From positions 19,451,980 to 19,515,979 of the forward strand of contig NC_056407.1 of NCBI RefSeq assembly GCF_905147365.1: a stretch of DNA of 64,000 nucleotides, written 5' to 3'. A program made the translations under genes and the position numbers. Position 1 is the first letter of the stretch. Every line of letters starts with the position of its first letter. Under the pieces are notes generated by a model that did no database searches, was not told the origin of the DNA, and worked only from the letters and a program-made list of their open reading frames with translations. This document shows, one piece after another, positions 1 to 9,863 of this stretch. This DNA comes from Aricia agestis. Its lineage: Eukaryota > Arthropoda > Insecta > Lepidoptera > Lycaenidae.

Positions 1-3000
1 GGCGGTCCACCGGTAGCCCCGTCAGCGCTCGTCGGTCGTTGCTCGTCCATCCCCGCAAGTGGAATCCGCCCATCTTGTGCACCCGGTCCACTTGTTCCAC
101 GACTTGCTTGGCCTTCTCATAGTCTGGATAGCTGTCCACATAATCGTCCATGTAGTGAGCCTCGGTGATGGCGCGATAGGCTTCCGGGCACGATACCGCG
201 TGTTCCTCTGCATTTCGATTCCGTACTGAGTGTGCCAGGTACGGTGAACACGATGCCCCAAATATCATGACCACCATCTTGTACTTGGAGGGCGGCTCCT
301 CTCGGCCCTCCCTCCACAGGAACATCTGCGCCGGTTGGTCCTCCCTCCTGATCTTCACGCGAAGGAACATCTCTTCTATGTCTGCTTTCACGGCCACGAC
401 TTCCTCCCTGAACCGGAACAGTATCCTCGGTAGGGATGTCAGTAGATCGGGCCCCTCCAATAAATTATCGTTGAGGCTCACGCCGTTCGTTTTGGCCGCC
501 GCGTCGAAGACCAAGCGCAGCTTGCCCGGCTTGTTTGGGTTCTTGACCGGGAAGTGCGGTAGGTACCATGTGTTCTCGCTTCCGGCCTCCGTCCCGTCGC
601 ATTTCTCCGCATATCCTTTTCGTATGAGGTTCACCATCTGCCCATGATACTGCAACGCATCTTGGGGGTTTCTGTCGAGCTTGCGTTCTAAGTTCTTGAG
701 CCTCCTCAGCGCGTTGTTGTAGCTGAGGGGCAGTTTGACGCCATCCTTGCGCCACAAGAGTCCCACTTCGAATCGACCGTCTTCCGTTCTCTTGGCCGTT
801 CTGCCAAACAGGTCGATGGCTCGCTGTTCCTCGTTGCTCAGCTTCGCCTTAGCCGCTATTCCCAAAGCGTCTATGTCGAAGTGTTTCTTCACCATTTCTT
901 CCAGACGATCGTTTCTGGTTTCCACCGTGGATATATGCAGGATGTCTTCGTTCTCGTCCTGCCTTATGATGCGCTTGGGGATGCTGCCATGTATCACCCA
1001 TCCAAGCTTCGTCTTAGAGGCTGCAGGCTGGTTCCTCTTCCCGATTCTCAGCTCCCGAGACACGATGAGCTGCCAATTGTCCGTGCCGATGAGAAGTTGG
1101 GGTTTCTCGTTCTCGTAGCAAATCTCTTCGTTCTTGAGATCGCGCAGATGAGCGAGTTGCAAAAGGGATTCCGGAACGGATTGAGTTAAGAGGTTCAACC
1201 CGTTCACAGTCCTCGCGGTGATGTCGTGTCTGGTACCGTCGCGACCTCGTACGCCCAGTTGTACGAGGCGGCTTCTCTCTTCCCTTCTCTCGGCGTTGAT
1301 CCCGTGCATGCGCAGCATCTTCGGTGGACCGTCCGCGCCGATAGCCTCAGCGACGTCTTCATCCAGCAGAGTCACCGTCGAGCCCTCGTCGAACAGCGCG
1401 AAGATGTCGGCTTCGCCCCGTGGCCCAACGACTTGAATTCTTCTCATCTTCAGCTTCACCGCGCGGTCGGAGGCAACCGACGCGGTGATTACGGCGTCCT
1501 CGATCGGTGGAGCGCCGCCGGACCTCTCCTCGTGTAGTAGTGGGTGGTGAGGCCGCTTGCATCCCTGCATACCGCACTGCTTCGCTTTGCAGTTGTATCT
1601 TCTGTGTCGGCTCGATAGGCACAGGAAACACAGCCCCTCTTGCTTGACTGTGTCCCATCTCTTTTGCACACTCAGTTTCTTGAAAGCAGCGCAGCGAAAC
1701 AGAGCGTGGCGGTCGGTGCATATCGGACACTTCGTTTGTTCTTCGCGCATTCTCTCTGGCTGGCTGTGGCTCGGCTTGCCTCGGCCCTCTTCTGATATCG
1801 CGAAGACTGGTCTTCTCGGTCTAACTTCGTTCTTGTTGGGAGGTGGACGCGATGTTTCTTTTCTCAAAGCCGGAGCCGTGGTGAATCCGTAGCGCAGTGC
1901 TCTGTCCGCTTCTCTCATTAGGAATTCAGAGAGAAGGACGACATCGGGCTCGTTCCGGTAGTGCGATGTCTCTTCTGCGTAGTCGTACCATTTGCTCTTC
2001 TCGTACGGGCTGAGCTTCTCCAGGATGTCTCTCACAAGCAACGGATTGAAGAGGTACCCGTGCTTTAACTTCCTCAGGATGGCCACCATGTTCTGAATCT
2101 TCACCGCGAAGTGGTTGAGCTCTGCTGCCGAGCCTCCGAGCCTCGGAAGCTTCTTCAAATCTTCCATCATGCGGTCGACCATCACCTCGGGCCGGCCGAA
2201 GCATTGCTCCAAAGTCTTCATGATCTGTTCGGGTGGTGTTGCGATGCTCAGCAACGGCGCCACTGCTTCTCGAGCTTCCCCCCGGAGACAGCTTCTCAGG
2301 CGCGCCAGGTTCTCGATCGGCTTGAGCTTGTAGAATGTGGTGGTATCTTCCATGGCTGCTTTGAACGGCAGCCATTCCGAAGGAGAGCCCGTGAATATGG
2401 GCAACTCCGTCTGATGGCGCGGCTGTCGTTGGTTCAACAGCTTGTCTAGAGTGTCGGCAAGCTGTTCCACCCCGTTGATCCCGGCTGCAGGAGGTGTAGG
2501 TGAGCGAATGCGGCTTTGTATCGGCCGCTCGAACCTCAATCTCTGCGGCTCGCGTCTCTCTCCCGCAGGTGGTATGTCTTCTGGCTTCGGCGCGTCCCCT
2601 TCTTCCTCTGGCACGACCCGTTCCTTGGCCGTCTCTTCGTTGTCAGGACCTTGTTCGCTTAGCCAGGCTCGGACCCGTTGCTCCACCTGCTCTGAAGGCT
2701 CATCATCGTCTGGATCGCTGGTTTCCTCGGCAGTGGCGACATCAGCGATGAGCTTCTTCTTGATAAGTTCTGCTTCGATCTGCAGTTCCTTCTTACGGAG
2801 TGCGGCAAGTTTCTCTTCCGCCTCATATCGGATGCGCGCGACGACACTTGCTGTCGATCGACGCGACCTTATTGAAATAGCCTTCTTCCTGGCTACAGGT
2901 ACTCCCGATGGCGCGGGTGTCTTGCTGGCGCCCGGCTTCGGTTTCGACGCAGTTTGAGGCGGATCCGCCCTTCCCCCGGTCGGTGGCTGGCTGGTTGCGG

Positions 3001-3085
3001 CTGCAGACGGCGACCTGGGCGGATCCGAAAATACTTTCGGTGGCTGGTTCTCCTCCGCCCCGCTCTGACTCCTCGTGACGACCAT
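1..3085 (-). CDS. BEL/Pao retrotransposon gag-pol polyprotein, 5' part, cut by window edge
   Basis: Reading the minus strand from the ATG at 3085-3083, I find no stop for 1028 codons down to the window edge, so this is an open and apparently intact gag-pol. Gag has the retrotransposon Gag domain around residues 225-250 (motif PIFTGSPSEW) and Cys/His zinc knuckles at about 453-512. An aspartic protease motif (DEGST) lies near residue 563. Reverse transcriptase begins around residue 838, with the catalytic YMDDYVDS at about 976-983. RNase H and integrase would lie beyond position 1. The order Gag-PR-RT in a single frame is the usual BEL/Pao plan. It would make the structural proteins and enzymes for reverse transcription in cytoplasmic particles. 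Its GC content is much higher than that of the surrounding DNA. The many short frames on both strands here are shadows of this one. Confidence 0.88.
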   Translation of the reverse strand, partial: MVVTRSQSGAEENQPPKVFSDPPRSPSAAATSQPPTGGRADPPQTASKPKPGASKTPAPSGVPVARKKAISIRSRRSTASVVARIRYEAEEKLAALRKKELQIEAELIKKKLIADVATAEETSDPDDDEPSEQVEQRVRAWLSEQGPDNEETAKERVVPEEEGDAPKPEDIPPAGERREPQRLRFERPIQSRIRSPTPPAAGINGVEQLADTLDKLLNQRQPRHQTELPIFTGSPSEWLPFKAAMEDTTTFYKLKPIENLARLRSCLRGEAREAVAPLLSIATPPEQIMKTLEQCFGRPEVMVDRMMEDLKKLPRLGGSAAELNHFAVKIQNMVAILRKLKHGYLFNPLLVRDILEKLSPYEKSKWYDYAEETSHYRNEPDVVLLSEFLMREADRALRYGFTTAPALRKETSRPPPNKNEVRPRRPVFAISEEGRGKPSHSQPERMREEQTKCPICTDRHALFRCAAFKKLSVQKRWDTVKQEGLCFLCLSSRHRRYNCKAKQCGMQGCKRPHHPLLHEERSGGAPPIEDAVITASVASDRAVKLKMRRIQVVGPRGEADIFALFDEGSTVTLLDEDVAEAIGADGPPKMLRMHGINAERREERSRLVQLGVRGRDGTRHDITARTVNGLNLLTQSVPESLLQLAHLRDLKNEEICYENEKPQLLIGTDNWQLIVSRELRIGKRNQPAASKTKLGWVIHGSIPKRIIRQDENEDILHISTVETRNDRLEEMVKKHFDIDALGIAAKAKLSNEEQRAIDLFGRTAKRTEDGRFEVGLLWRKDGVKLPLSYNNALRRLKNLERKLDRNPQDALQYHGQMVNLIRKGYAEKCDGTEAGSENTWYLPHFPVKNPNKPGKLRLVFDAAAKTNGVSLNDNLLEGPDLLTSLPRILFRFREEVVAVKADIEEMFLRVKIRREDQPAQMFLWREGREEPPSKYKMVVMIFGASCSPYLAHSVRNRNAEEHAVSCPEAYRAITEAHYMDDYVDSYPDYEKAKQVVEQVDRVHKMGGFHLRGWTSNDRRALTGLPVDR

Positions 3086-3100
3086 CTTGAAATTAAGTTA

Positions 3101-3198
3101 AATCTTCTATGTTTAATCTTCTAAGTTGAATCTTCTATGTTGAATCTTCTATTTTGAATCTTCTATATTGAATCTTCTATGTTGAATCTTCTATATTC
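3101..3198. repeat. 14-bp tandem repeat in the BEL/Pao leader
   Basis: Seven units of a 14-bp repeat (core aatcttctat) lie between the retroelement's Gag start and its presumed LTR. They form part of the element's 5' leader. No function is evident. Confidence 0.85.
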
Positions 3199-3351
3199 AA
3201 GGATCTTCAGTAGGTTTTTGTGACGAAAAATCTACGAATCCTTGCTTCCCCTCCAGCGGTGTTGTCTTGTATCTCCGAGTCCAATCTTCTTCAAGTCCGG
3301 TCTTCCAAAATTTTTCTTCCAGTTGACTGTTGAAATTCTTCCAAGTGTCGT

Positions 3352-3421
3352 CTTCAAGTCCGGCGCGCAAAGGACCGCTTCACTGTCTTCAAATCCGGAT
3401 CGCAAAGGACCACTTCACTGT
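3352..3421 (-). promoter_or_regulatory. Duplicated 35-bp leader segment containing a tRNA-Tyr-like primer binding site
   Basis: Two 35-bp direct copies lie at 3352-3386 and 3387-3421. On the minus strand the second contains TGGTCCTTTGCGATCCGG (3412 downward). This resembles the complement of a tRNA-Tyr 3' end (TGGTCCTTCGAGCCGG) and sits just inside the presumed 5' LTR, where a minus-strand primer would anneal. The full-length element at 26628-33809 has a similar site in the same place, which supports the reading. The match is imperfect. Confidence 0.45.
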
Positions 3422-3806
3422 TTGGGACAGTATTCGCCCATAGGTTTCGTCGCTGGCTCGGATCGGACTCGAAGATTCCAAGGCTACACCGGTATATCTT
3501 GCTGAGCGGGGGCGTAAATAAAACACACGAGTCGTCGAGGAGAACATAGGCCCCGAAATCCGTCTCGCTTACCCGGCTCAAGGCAATGCCATATAGAAAG
3601 CCCCTCTGAGGTACCCGACCGCGGCAATGCCGTATAGAAGCCCCCTCCGGGGTACCCGCCCGCGGCAATGCCGTAGAGAGAGCCGCTCCGATTCGTACGT
3701 CTCTTCAGTCTTATTTTCACTATCGGAAGCGGCTATTTTCCCTATTTTGCCATGAGCCAAGGTAATTGAAACGCATTTCGGGAAATTCTTTATTTGTCGT
3801 TCCACA
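3419..3806 (-). repeat. Putative 5' LTR of the edge-truncated BEL/Pao element
   Basis: On the minus strand this segment begins TGTGGAACG and ends AAACA, giving the expected TG...CA ends, and the presumed primer site follows six bases later. The other LTR lies outside the window, so the boundaries rest on these ends alone. Inside are three copies of a 41-bp repeat, with ggcaatgcc at 3582, 3623 and 3664. Confidence 0.45.
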
Positions 3807-4164
3807 ATAATCAACTTATTCTAAATAATAACACTTATATTTAACACAGTTATAGCTAGGCGAAGATAAAAGTTAATACGATTTACATAGTTTTTTAGCA
3901 CATTTTTCCTAATATTTTCCAAACTATTTATATTTCAGACACTAATTTTCTGATAATTATTAGTTAACGTTCTATTTTATTAAAATAACAATTTTTACCT
4001 CTTAGGGAGCCACAGATTTATCACAGTTCACTTCTAAAGTTTATTTTTAAAAACACTTATTTTGCACTGAGTTTATTGTCATATTTCACTGTTAACGAGT
4101 TTGTATACACTCACTACGAGTTTATCGGGTGCGAGGCCGCTGTCCTCAACAATAGCTATGTATC

Positions 4165-4453
4165 GCCGTTATTGATATCGAGCAAAAATGCAAAAAAAAT
4201 ACGTTTGTTGTATGGGAGCCCCCTTAAATATTTAATTTATTTTGTTTTTAGCATATATGTTGTTATAGCGGCAACATATTATATACACAATCTCTGAAAA
4301 ATTAAGAAATCTAGCTATAGCGGACAGCGGTTCTTGAGTTACAGCCTGGAGACATACAGGCAGACAGACAAACAAACGGACAGACGGACAATAACATCGA
4401 AGTCTTAGTTATAGGGTCCCGTTTTTACCCTTTGGGTACGGGAACCCTAAAAA
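4165..4453 (+). repeat. Dispersed repeat family A ('ggttccgtaccc' type), partial copy
   Basis: The family is recognised by a central 'gctatagcggttcttgag' segment, a (cagacgga)n stretch, and the end 'gggtcccgtttttaccctttgggtacggaaccctaa'-like sequence. Full copies start with 'aagtgcgagtcggactcgc'. This copy has lost most of its start. It is repeated at 5655, 11168, 21866, 24518, 25540, 54555 and 60710. It has no coding capacity, and its transposon class is not clear to me. Confidence 0.7.
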
Positions 4454-4901
4454 AGGAATTTCTTTCTTTATTACGCGCCTAGTACTTTATAAAAGCAATT
4501 TAGGAATGTGGTAAGTCCCTAAAAATAAAGAAGAGCAATATTTATATTTAATCTTATATCTTTAAACGAGCAATTCTTGTATATAAATATATAATTGGAA
4601 TCTCGAAATCGGCTCCAACGATTTTCATGAAATTTAGTATATAGGGGATTTCAGGGGCGATAAATCGATCTAGCTAGGAATCATTTTTAGAAAATGTCAT
4701 TTTATTCGTGTTTTATCGAATACCGAGCAAAGCTCGGTCAAATAGCTAGTGTATCACTAAAATGTTGTTTAGTTAGTAGTTATATAGATCCATTACACTG
4801 CGATAACTTTCATTATTCTAAACTGGATTGGTACTTCTACTCTACAAAGGAGTCAAAGGAGTAAATAGTACTAGAAGTGCTATAAAAATAATTATACCTA
4901 A

Positions 4902-5593
4902 CAAGGGCGTCGCCAGCCGATGGCGCAGGGGGGGGGGGGGGGGGGGGCAAGTTGACTTTACCTACTACAATTCATACTTTTCGCATTCTCTATGAATGAG
5001 AAAACTAGATATGAATTGTAGGTAAAGTCGACAGCACATGAAGCTTTTCACTTGTACTACGAGCCTTACATCTATGATCTACAGCGATTGTAATAACAAC
5101 AGTATCTTAATACTATATACATATAATATTATATTCTGTGACAGTACAGAGTCGAGAGAGAGAGATGTGTAAAGCTTTGTTTTAGCTTCGTGGTAAAGCT
5201 ACACGAGCACGAGCTCATGACTATGCAAAAATAAAAAACTTGTAAATAAGTTATAATAACATTTGTTAGAACAAACGGCGGAGTAATCGTTGAACATACA
5301 AAAATAAAAAAATAAAAAATATCCACAGCCGAACATATAACCTCCTCGTTTTTTGGATGTCGGTTAAAAATAGAATAAAAATAGTAGTGTACATCGTACA
5401 GCATATTTTTTTTAATTACCAGATTTTAATATTATAGTGGTTCTTAGATGAATTATTGGTCTCGCGCTCGCGCTACGACCGCGCGCGCGAGACCAATCAT
5501 TTATCTAAGTAGTGGTTGTTGTTTGCATTATATTTGGCAACTTTTTTAGAATCTCTAGCTGCCCCTCCTTGCCCCCCCCTGGCGACGCCCTTG
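4902..5593. mobile_element. Non-autonomous hAT-type element, 692 bp
   Basis: The ends are inverted repeats (caagggcgtcgccag at the left, its complement at the right). They are flanked by a perfect 8-bp target duplication, atacctaa, at 4894-4901 and 5594-5601. An 8-bp duplication with C-A-starting inverted repeats is typical of hAT transposons. The inside has no transposase. It holds a run of 20 G (4928-4947), an internal inverted repeat (4950-5033) and a GC-rich hairpin near 5448-5507. Confidence 0.82.
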
Positions 5594-5654
5594 ATACCTA
5601 ACAGAATGTGGATAATAAAAAAGCAAATGCAAGAAGGACTAATTTTAAGTTTTT

Positions 5655-6025
5655 AGGATTCCGTACCCAAAGGGTAAAAACCGTACCCTGTTATTGAGAC
5701 TTCGTTGTCTGTCCGTCTGTCTGTATGTCTCCAGGCTGTATCTCAGTAACCGCTATAGCTAGACTTCTGAAATTTTCACAGATTATGTATTTCTGTTGCC
5801 GCTATAACAACAAATACTAAAAACACAATAAAATAAATATTTAAGGGTGGCTCCCATACCACAAACGTGATTTTTTCGGCTTTTTTTACCAAGTCCTTTG
5901 TCATATGTGTACTTTAATATTTAAATTTAAGGGCTCCCATACAAAAACACAATTTTTGGCCTATTTTTGCTCTATAACGGGACGGAACCCTTCGTGCGCG
6001 AGTCCGGCTCGCACTTGGCCGATTA
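5655..6025 (-). repeat. Dispersed repeat family A, near full-length copy
   Basis: This is the reverse-orientation copy of the family seen at 4165. It runs from 'aggattccgtacccaaaggg' to 'cgagtccggctcgcacttgg' and contains the shared 'accgctatagctagacttc' block. Confidence 0.75.
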
Positions 6026-6940
6026 TTAAAAATTCACAAAGCAAAAGTTACTATGCTGAGCTTTCTTCTGGTTTATTGAAATAGGAAACAGAGACATGTC
6101 TAATCCTTTGCAATGTCTTTGATCTGCAGTCGATTAAAACAAGTTTTCATCGAGAAAGGCTCAATGGACAACGATCTACCGTATCGTTTAGAGTTATTTT
6201 ACATTAGATTTTCTTTGAAAGTAATCCTTATGTCGTCGCCATGAAGCTCCTGTCTGAAGTAAAATAACTGTGAACGCAGTAAGACGGGAGTCAGTCTATA
6301 TAAAAACTAAAGTTTTCACCCATACGACCATACTATCTCCTCGCTATTTCTAAAAAATTTCAATAGATACTCTTACTTCAATTTTTATTGTAAATTGTTG
6401 CATGTAACGTTTCTCCTTTTTTTTCTTGGTGTGTCATAAACTCTCAATAACTTCACAATGTTTTAGGATATCATTTATCCCACCACACATTTCCTCTATT
6501 TCATTTCCCGTGATCAAGGATCGCCAGCGATAACCAACCACGAAACCCTTTTCGACCTGAAGGGTGCCCGATGAATATACGGAAGCTAATTTGTTTTGAG
6601 AAAAACCTCACAATAAATAAAAAAAGTAAAATTAGAACCCTACTTAGTACTTACTCATAATCCCTCCGCACTTCTTGATTGTTTAACTTTCGAGCAGGCT
6701 CCGAGAGTGGTTCAGTCATTGCAGCTTGTAATAAACTTAGACCTGTTGAACAAGGAGTTTGTGAAGAACGGATACAGACAAGTTCTCTCTACGAGCACTT
6801 TTTGCAAGAATGACAAACCAAAATGCAACTAGCATTTGTTTCAATTGCAAAAGTCTAGAACAGTTTCAGATGAGCTCAACCAGTTTACAGTTGGCAGGGT
6901 CTAACAAGCCCATAAAATCTTAGAAATATGATTTCATACA
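6026..6940. other. AT-rich intergenic DNA, nothing recognised
   Basis: I see no long frame, RNA gene or delimited element here. It lies downstream of the minus-strand desaturase. Confidence 0.5.
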
Positions 6941-6948
6941 ACCCTTAC

Positions 6949-7281
6949 AGGGCTATTTCACCACTTCCTGATAAGTGCCAGATACGCTATACCGTAGTAT
7001 CCCTAAGTAGTCTGTGGGCTATCCACCACTTTACTTTTTTTGTAAAGTATTTAAGTATTCAAATTTTTTATATTATGTAATTATCCTAAAAACCGCCAAA
7101 GTGCATTTCAGATTGTTGGCGATATATTTTGCATTCAGAAACTTACTTGACATAATATTATAGATTATAGAGTATGGAGAATCTGGCAAATAAGTTGTGG
7201 ATAGCCTATCCGACACTGAGTGGTGAACCACTTCCTGATAAAGTGTTGGATTGGCTATGGGCCAGTTTCAACGGGCCCTTA
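6949..7281. mobile_element. Short inverted-repeat element, family F
   Basis: The left end 'agggctatttcaccacttcctgataag' recurs inverted near the right end ('cgggccct'), with 'ggatagcctatcc' motifs inside. Related copies lie at 22778-23145 and 55119-55268. This is a non-autonomous element without coding sequence, and exact ends are uncertain. Confidence 0.5.
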
Positions 7282-7808
7282 GTAAATCAAATAAACGGTA
7301 TATTTTAGGAAAAAATTTGAAGACGTTCAATTAACATAATTGTTAATTAAGTGTTTTATACCCTTACAGAATTTAGTTTTAATTAAAATTATAATGCCAA
7401 ACAACGACTCCAAAGTCCAAACTAGTGAGCTAATATTTTGGTAACGTTTAATTCCATTGATAATATTATGTTATATTAATATACCACGTCCTTTATTAGA
7501 GGCATATTTTATTATGTGAGGACCAATGTTTTCGAATGGGAATAATGTAGTGCCGTAGCTTATTCGGGTTAGGTTGGCTAATAGTTCATTACCAACAGCC
7601 GTGTCGTGAACCGCAACCGCAGTTACCACGATGCAGGTGTCAGGGTTATGTATGGTTATACCTTTAAAATTACTGATCCAATGCCAGATTGATATTTTTA
7701 TGAGTGTACGCCACTTTATGAAATCTGCGTCCGCCTAGGACGCTACCGCCTTCTCTAGGATGCCGCCGCCTTCTCTAGGACGCTGCCGCCTCTAGGCGGC
7801 GGCTTAGC

Positions 7809-7971
7809 GGGCCCCTAGACGATCAATTTTATTGTGTAATATCACGTATTGTTCAATATTATTGACCGTCTAGGTTTGATATTGAACGTACCTTTCAATC
7901 TTTTTGTTACATAAATTGTTCAATAATATTGTTCAATGATATTGCACAAAAAATTGATCGTCTAGGGGCCC
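7809..7971. mobile_element. Palindromic MITE, 163 bp
   Basis: The terminal inverted repeats begin gggcccctagacgatcaatt and cover roughly 35 bp at each end. Between them is an AT-rich core with repeated 'attgttcaat' motifs. Directly left (7730-7800) are three copies of a short 'ctaggacgctgccgcct'-like unit. Confidence 0.7.
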
Positions 7972-8451
7972 ACGTATATGACCAATTTATAAATCCAGGG
8001 CAGGACTGATCTGCAGAATTTATACATACGAAAAGGGTTTGTTATTTGGGGATATGAATAACAACAGATATATTATGTTATTTGTTTTATTTACATCCAT
8101 TTCCCAAAATGAACATAAAGAAAATGTACCAAAAACGAAAATTGTAACTAACTATAAATTCTTGACTATAATAAATTATATTAATTAACATTCACATAGG
8201 TACATTTATCACAATCATAAATACCTTACAACTATAAATACAGAAGTCTCATTCGTCTTAATACTAGTTACTCGATTTAGGACAGTGGCAAGTCAATACG
8301 ATCAATTATAAAATTCAAAATGGGCACTTTTTTTTAAATTCTAACATTTATAAGAACTTTTATGTCTCAATTCACAATTTAGGTTTTAATTACGTATTAA
8401 TTGGAGCACCGTTATTTTTATTCATGTATAACTTAAACATAACAAAATATA

Positions 8452-8710
8452 CAGTGTGTAACAAAAATAAGTGATAATACTTTAGCGTGTGTACGTGTTC
8501 CTTGTAGAGAGTTCACTGTGAAATTTGCAGCGCTGAAAGACCAAATTTTTTTTTCACTTTTGTATGGGAAAGGGCCCGAGCGTCACGAGTTTCCCCATAC
8601 AAAAGTGAAAAAAAAAATTGGTCTTTCAGCGCTGCTACTTTCACAGTGAACTCTCTACAAGGAACACGTACACACCCTAAAGTATTATCACTTATTTTTG
8701 TTACACACTG
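8452..8710. mobile_element. Foldback MITE with TA target duplication, 259 bp
   Basis: Two nearly perfect arms of about 115 bp (cagtgtgtaacaaaaataag... and its complement) surround a loop of roughly 30 bp at 8566-8598. TA flanks both ends, as in Tc1/mariner-type insertions. The frame on the minus strand here is only one arm read through. Confidence 0.8.
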
Positions 8711-8714
8711 TATA

Positions 8715-9645
8715 GTCGGACCCACAGAAGTAAATCAAGATTTATTTCTGTGGTCGGACCTATGAAAGTCGAAACTAAACACAACATATTAATTTTAATA
8801 TAGACAGAATCCAAAAGTTAAACTGAGCTTTCTTCAAGTTGCAGAAACGCTTAATTTCTCTCTCTCTCTGACTCTTGAGACTAGGGAATGCTTTTATAAA
8901 GTTCCAGTCTCATGGTTCAAATACTTTCTTAAAATTATTTATATTATCTACCTCGTCATAACGTTTATTTATTTTACTAGCCGCTACAAAAAACGATAAA
9001 TTAACAAGCTTGTACTTACATTATTTTAGTCACCACGTAAAAATCTAATTTTATTTTCCGTGTCACACCCTCTCAAATTCGAGTGCTTACAACTTTAGAG
9101 ATTGAAATCACGAGGAAACAGGTCAACAGGAAAATCATTTTGAGATGCCAAAGGGTTGACCACTACTTGATCAATTCAATTTTATTTCAATCAAAGTTCC
9201 TAGTGCAGTACTACTTTAGTGTTTTTAGGCGACTCCAAACAAGTAATACCATTTTGTTTTAACTCGACTCAACTTTGATATACCAAGTTTCACTCTCACA
9301 ATAAATACGAAACGACATCAGACAAATTCATCAAACCGTTCAGGCTGCAGAGCATGCCAAACAATAATACAGACTATACAGTAGATATATTACATACATA
9401 CATAGTTCTCACCTACTGGCGCAGATGGGTACAAAGAAGAGACAACAAATGATAATATATAAAAACGAACCGATCTTACCACAAAAGATCTAAACATCTA
9501 TTGAACAGTTGTTTTGAGACCATTATGTACTGTTTTTTTTTTATAAAACTGTTTAACCGGTTGTTCTTCTTTTGTAGTAAGACCGGAAATGTTTAACCAA
9601 GAAAACTGGGTTTTAATATCTATTTGAAGCACCAGGACGTTGTAC
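8715..9645 (-). other. Downstream flank and probable 3' UTR of desaturase 1
   Basis: This stretch follows the desaturase stop codon on the minus strand. It is AT-rich with no other frame. A poly(A) site cannot be fixed from sequence alone. Confidence 0.4.
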
Positions 9646-9863
9646 TTATTCCAACTTGACGTGTGAGACTTCCGCTAGTTTTTTGTCGTCTTCTGTCATG
9701 TCCTCATCTCCCCAGCCCCACACGGGATTCTCTGGGTGGCAGTGGCCATCTTCATCGATGATCTGCTTGCTGCAGCTCAGCGATGGATGGGTACCGTCAC
9801 CGGTTCTGGAGACCCGTCTCTTGATCATCTCCTCTGAAACAGTCTTCAAATCGTACGCTAAAC
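9646..9863 (-). CDS. Desaturase 1 coding exon 7 (C-terminus)
   Basis: The exon starts after a TTTCAG acceptor, completes a split Gly codon and encodes the charged cytosolic tail, ending in ...SHVKLE and TAA. The motif PVWGWGDEDM is typical of insect desaturase C-termini. Confidence 0.92.

Noticed and set aside
22..2957. Many short frames on both strands at the start of the window
   Set aside because: They are shadows of the single long minus-strand gag-pol frame (3085 down to 1), which shows no stop and has clear protein motifs.
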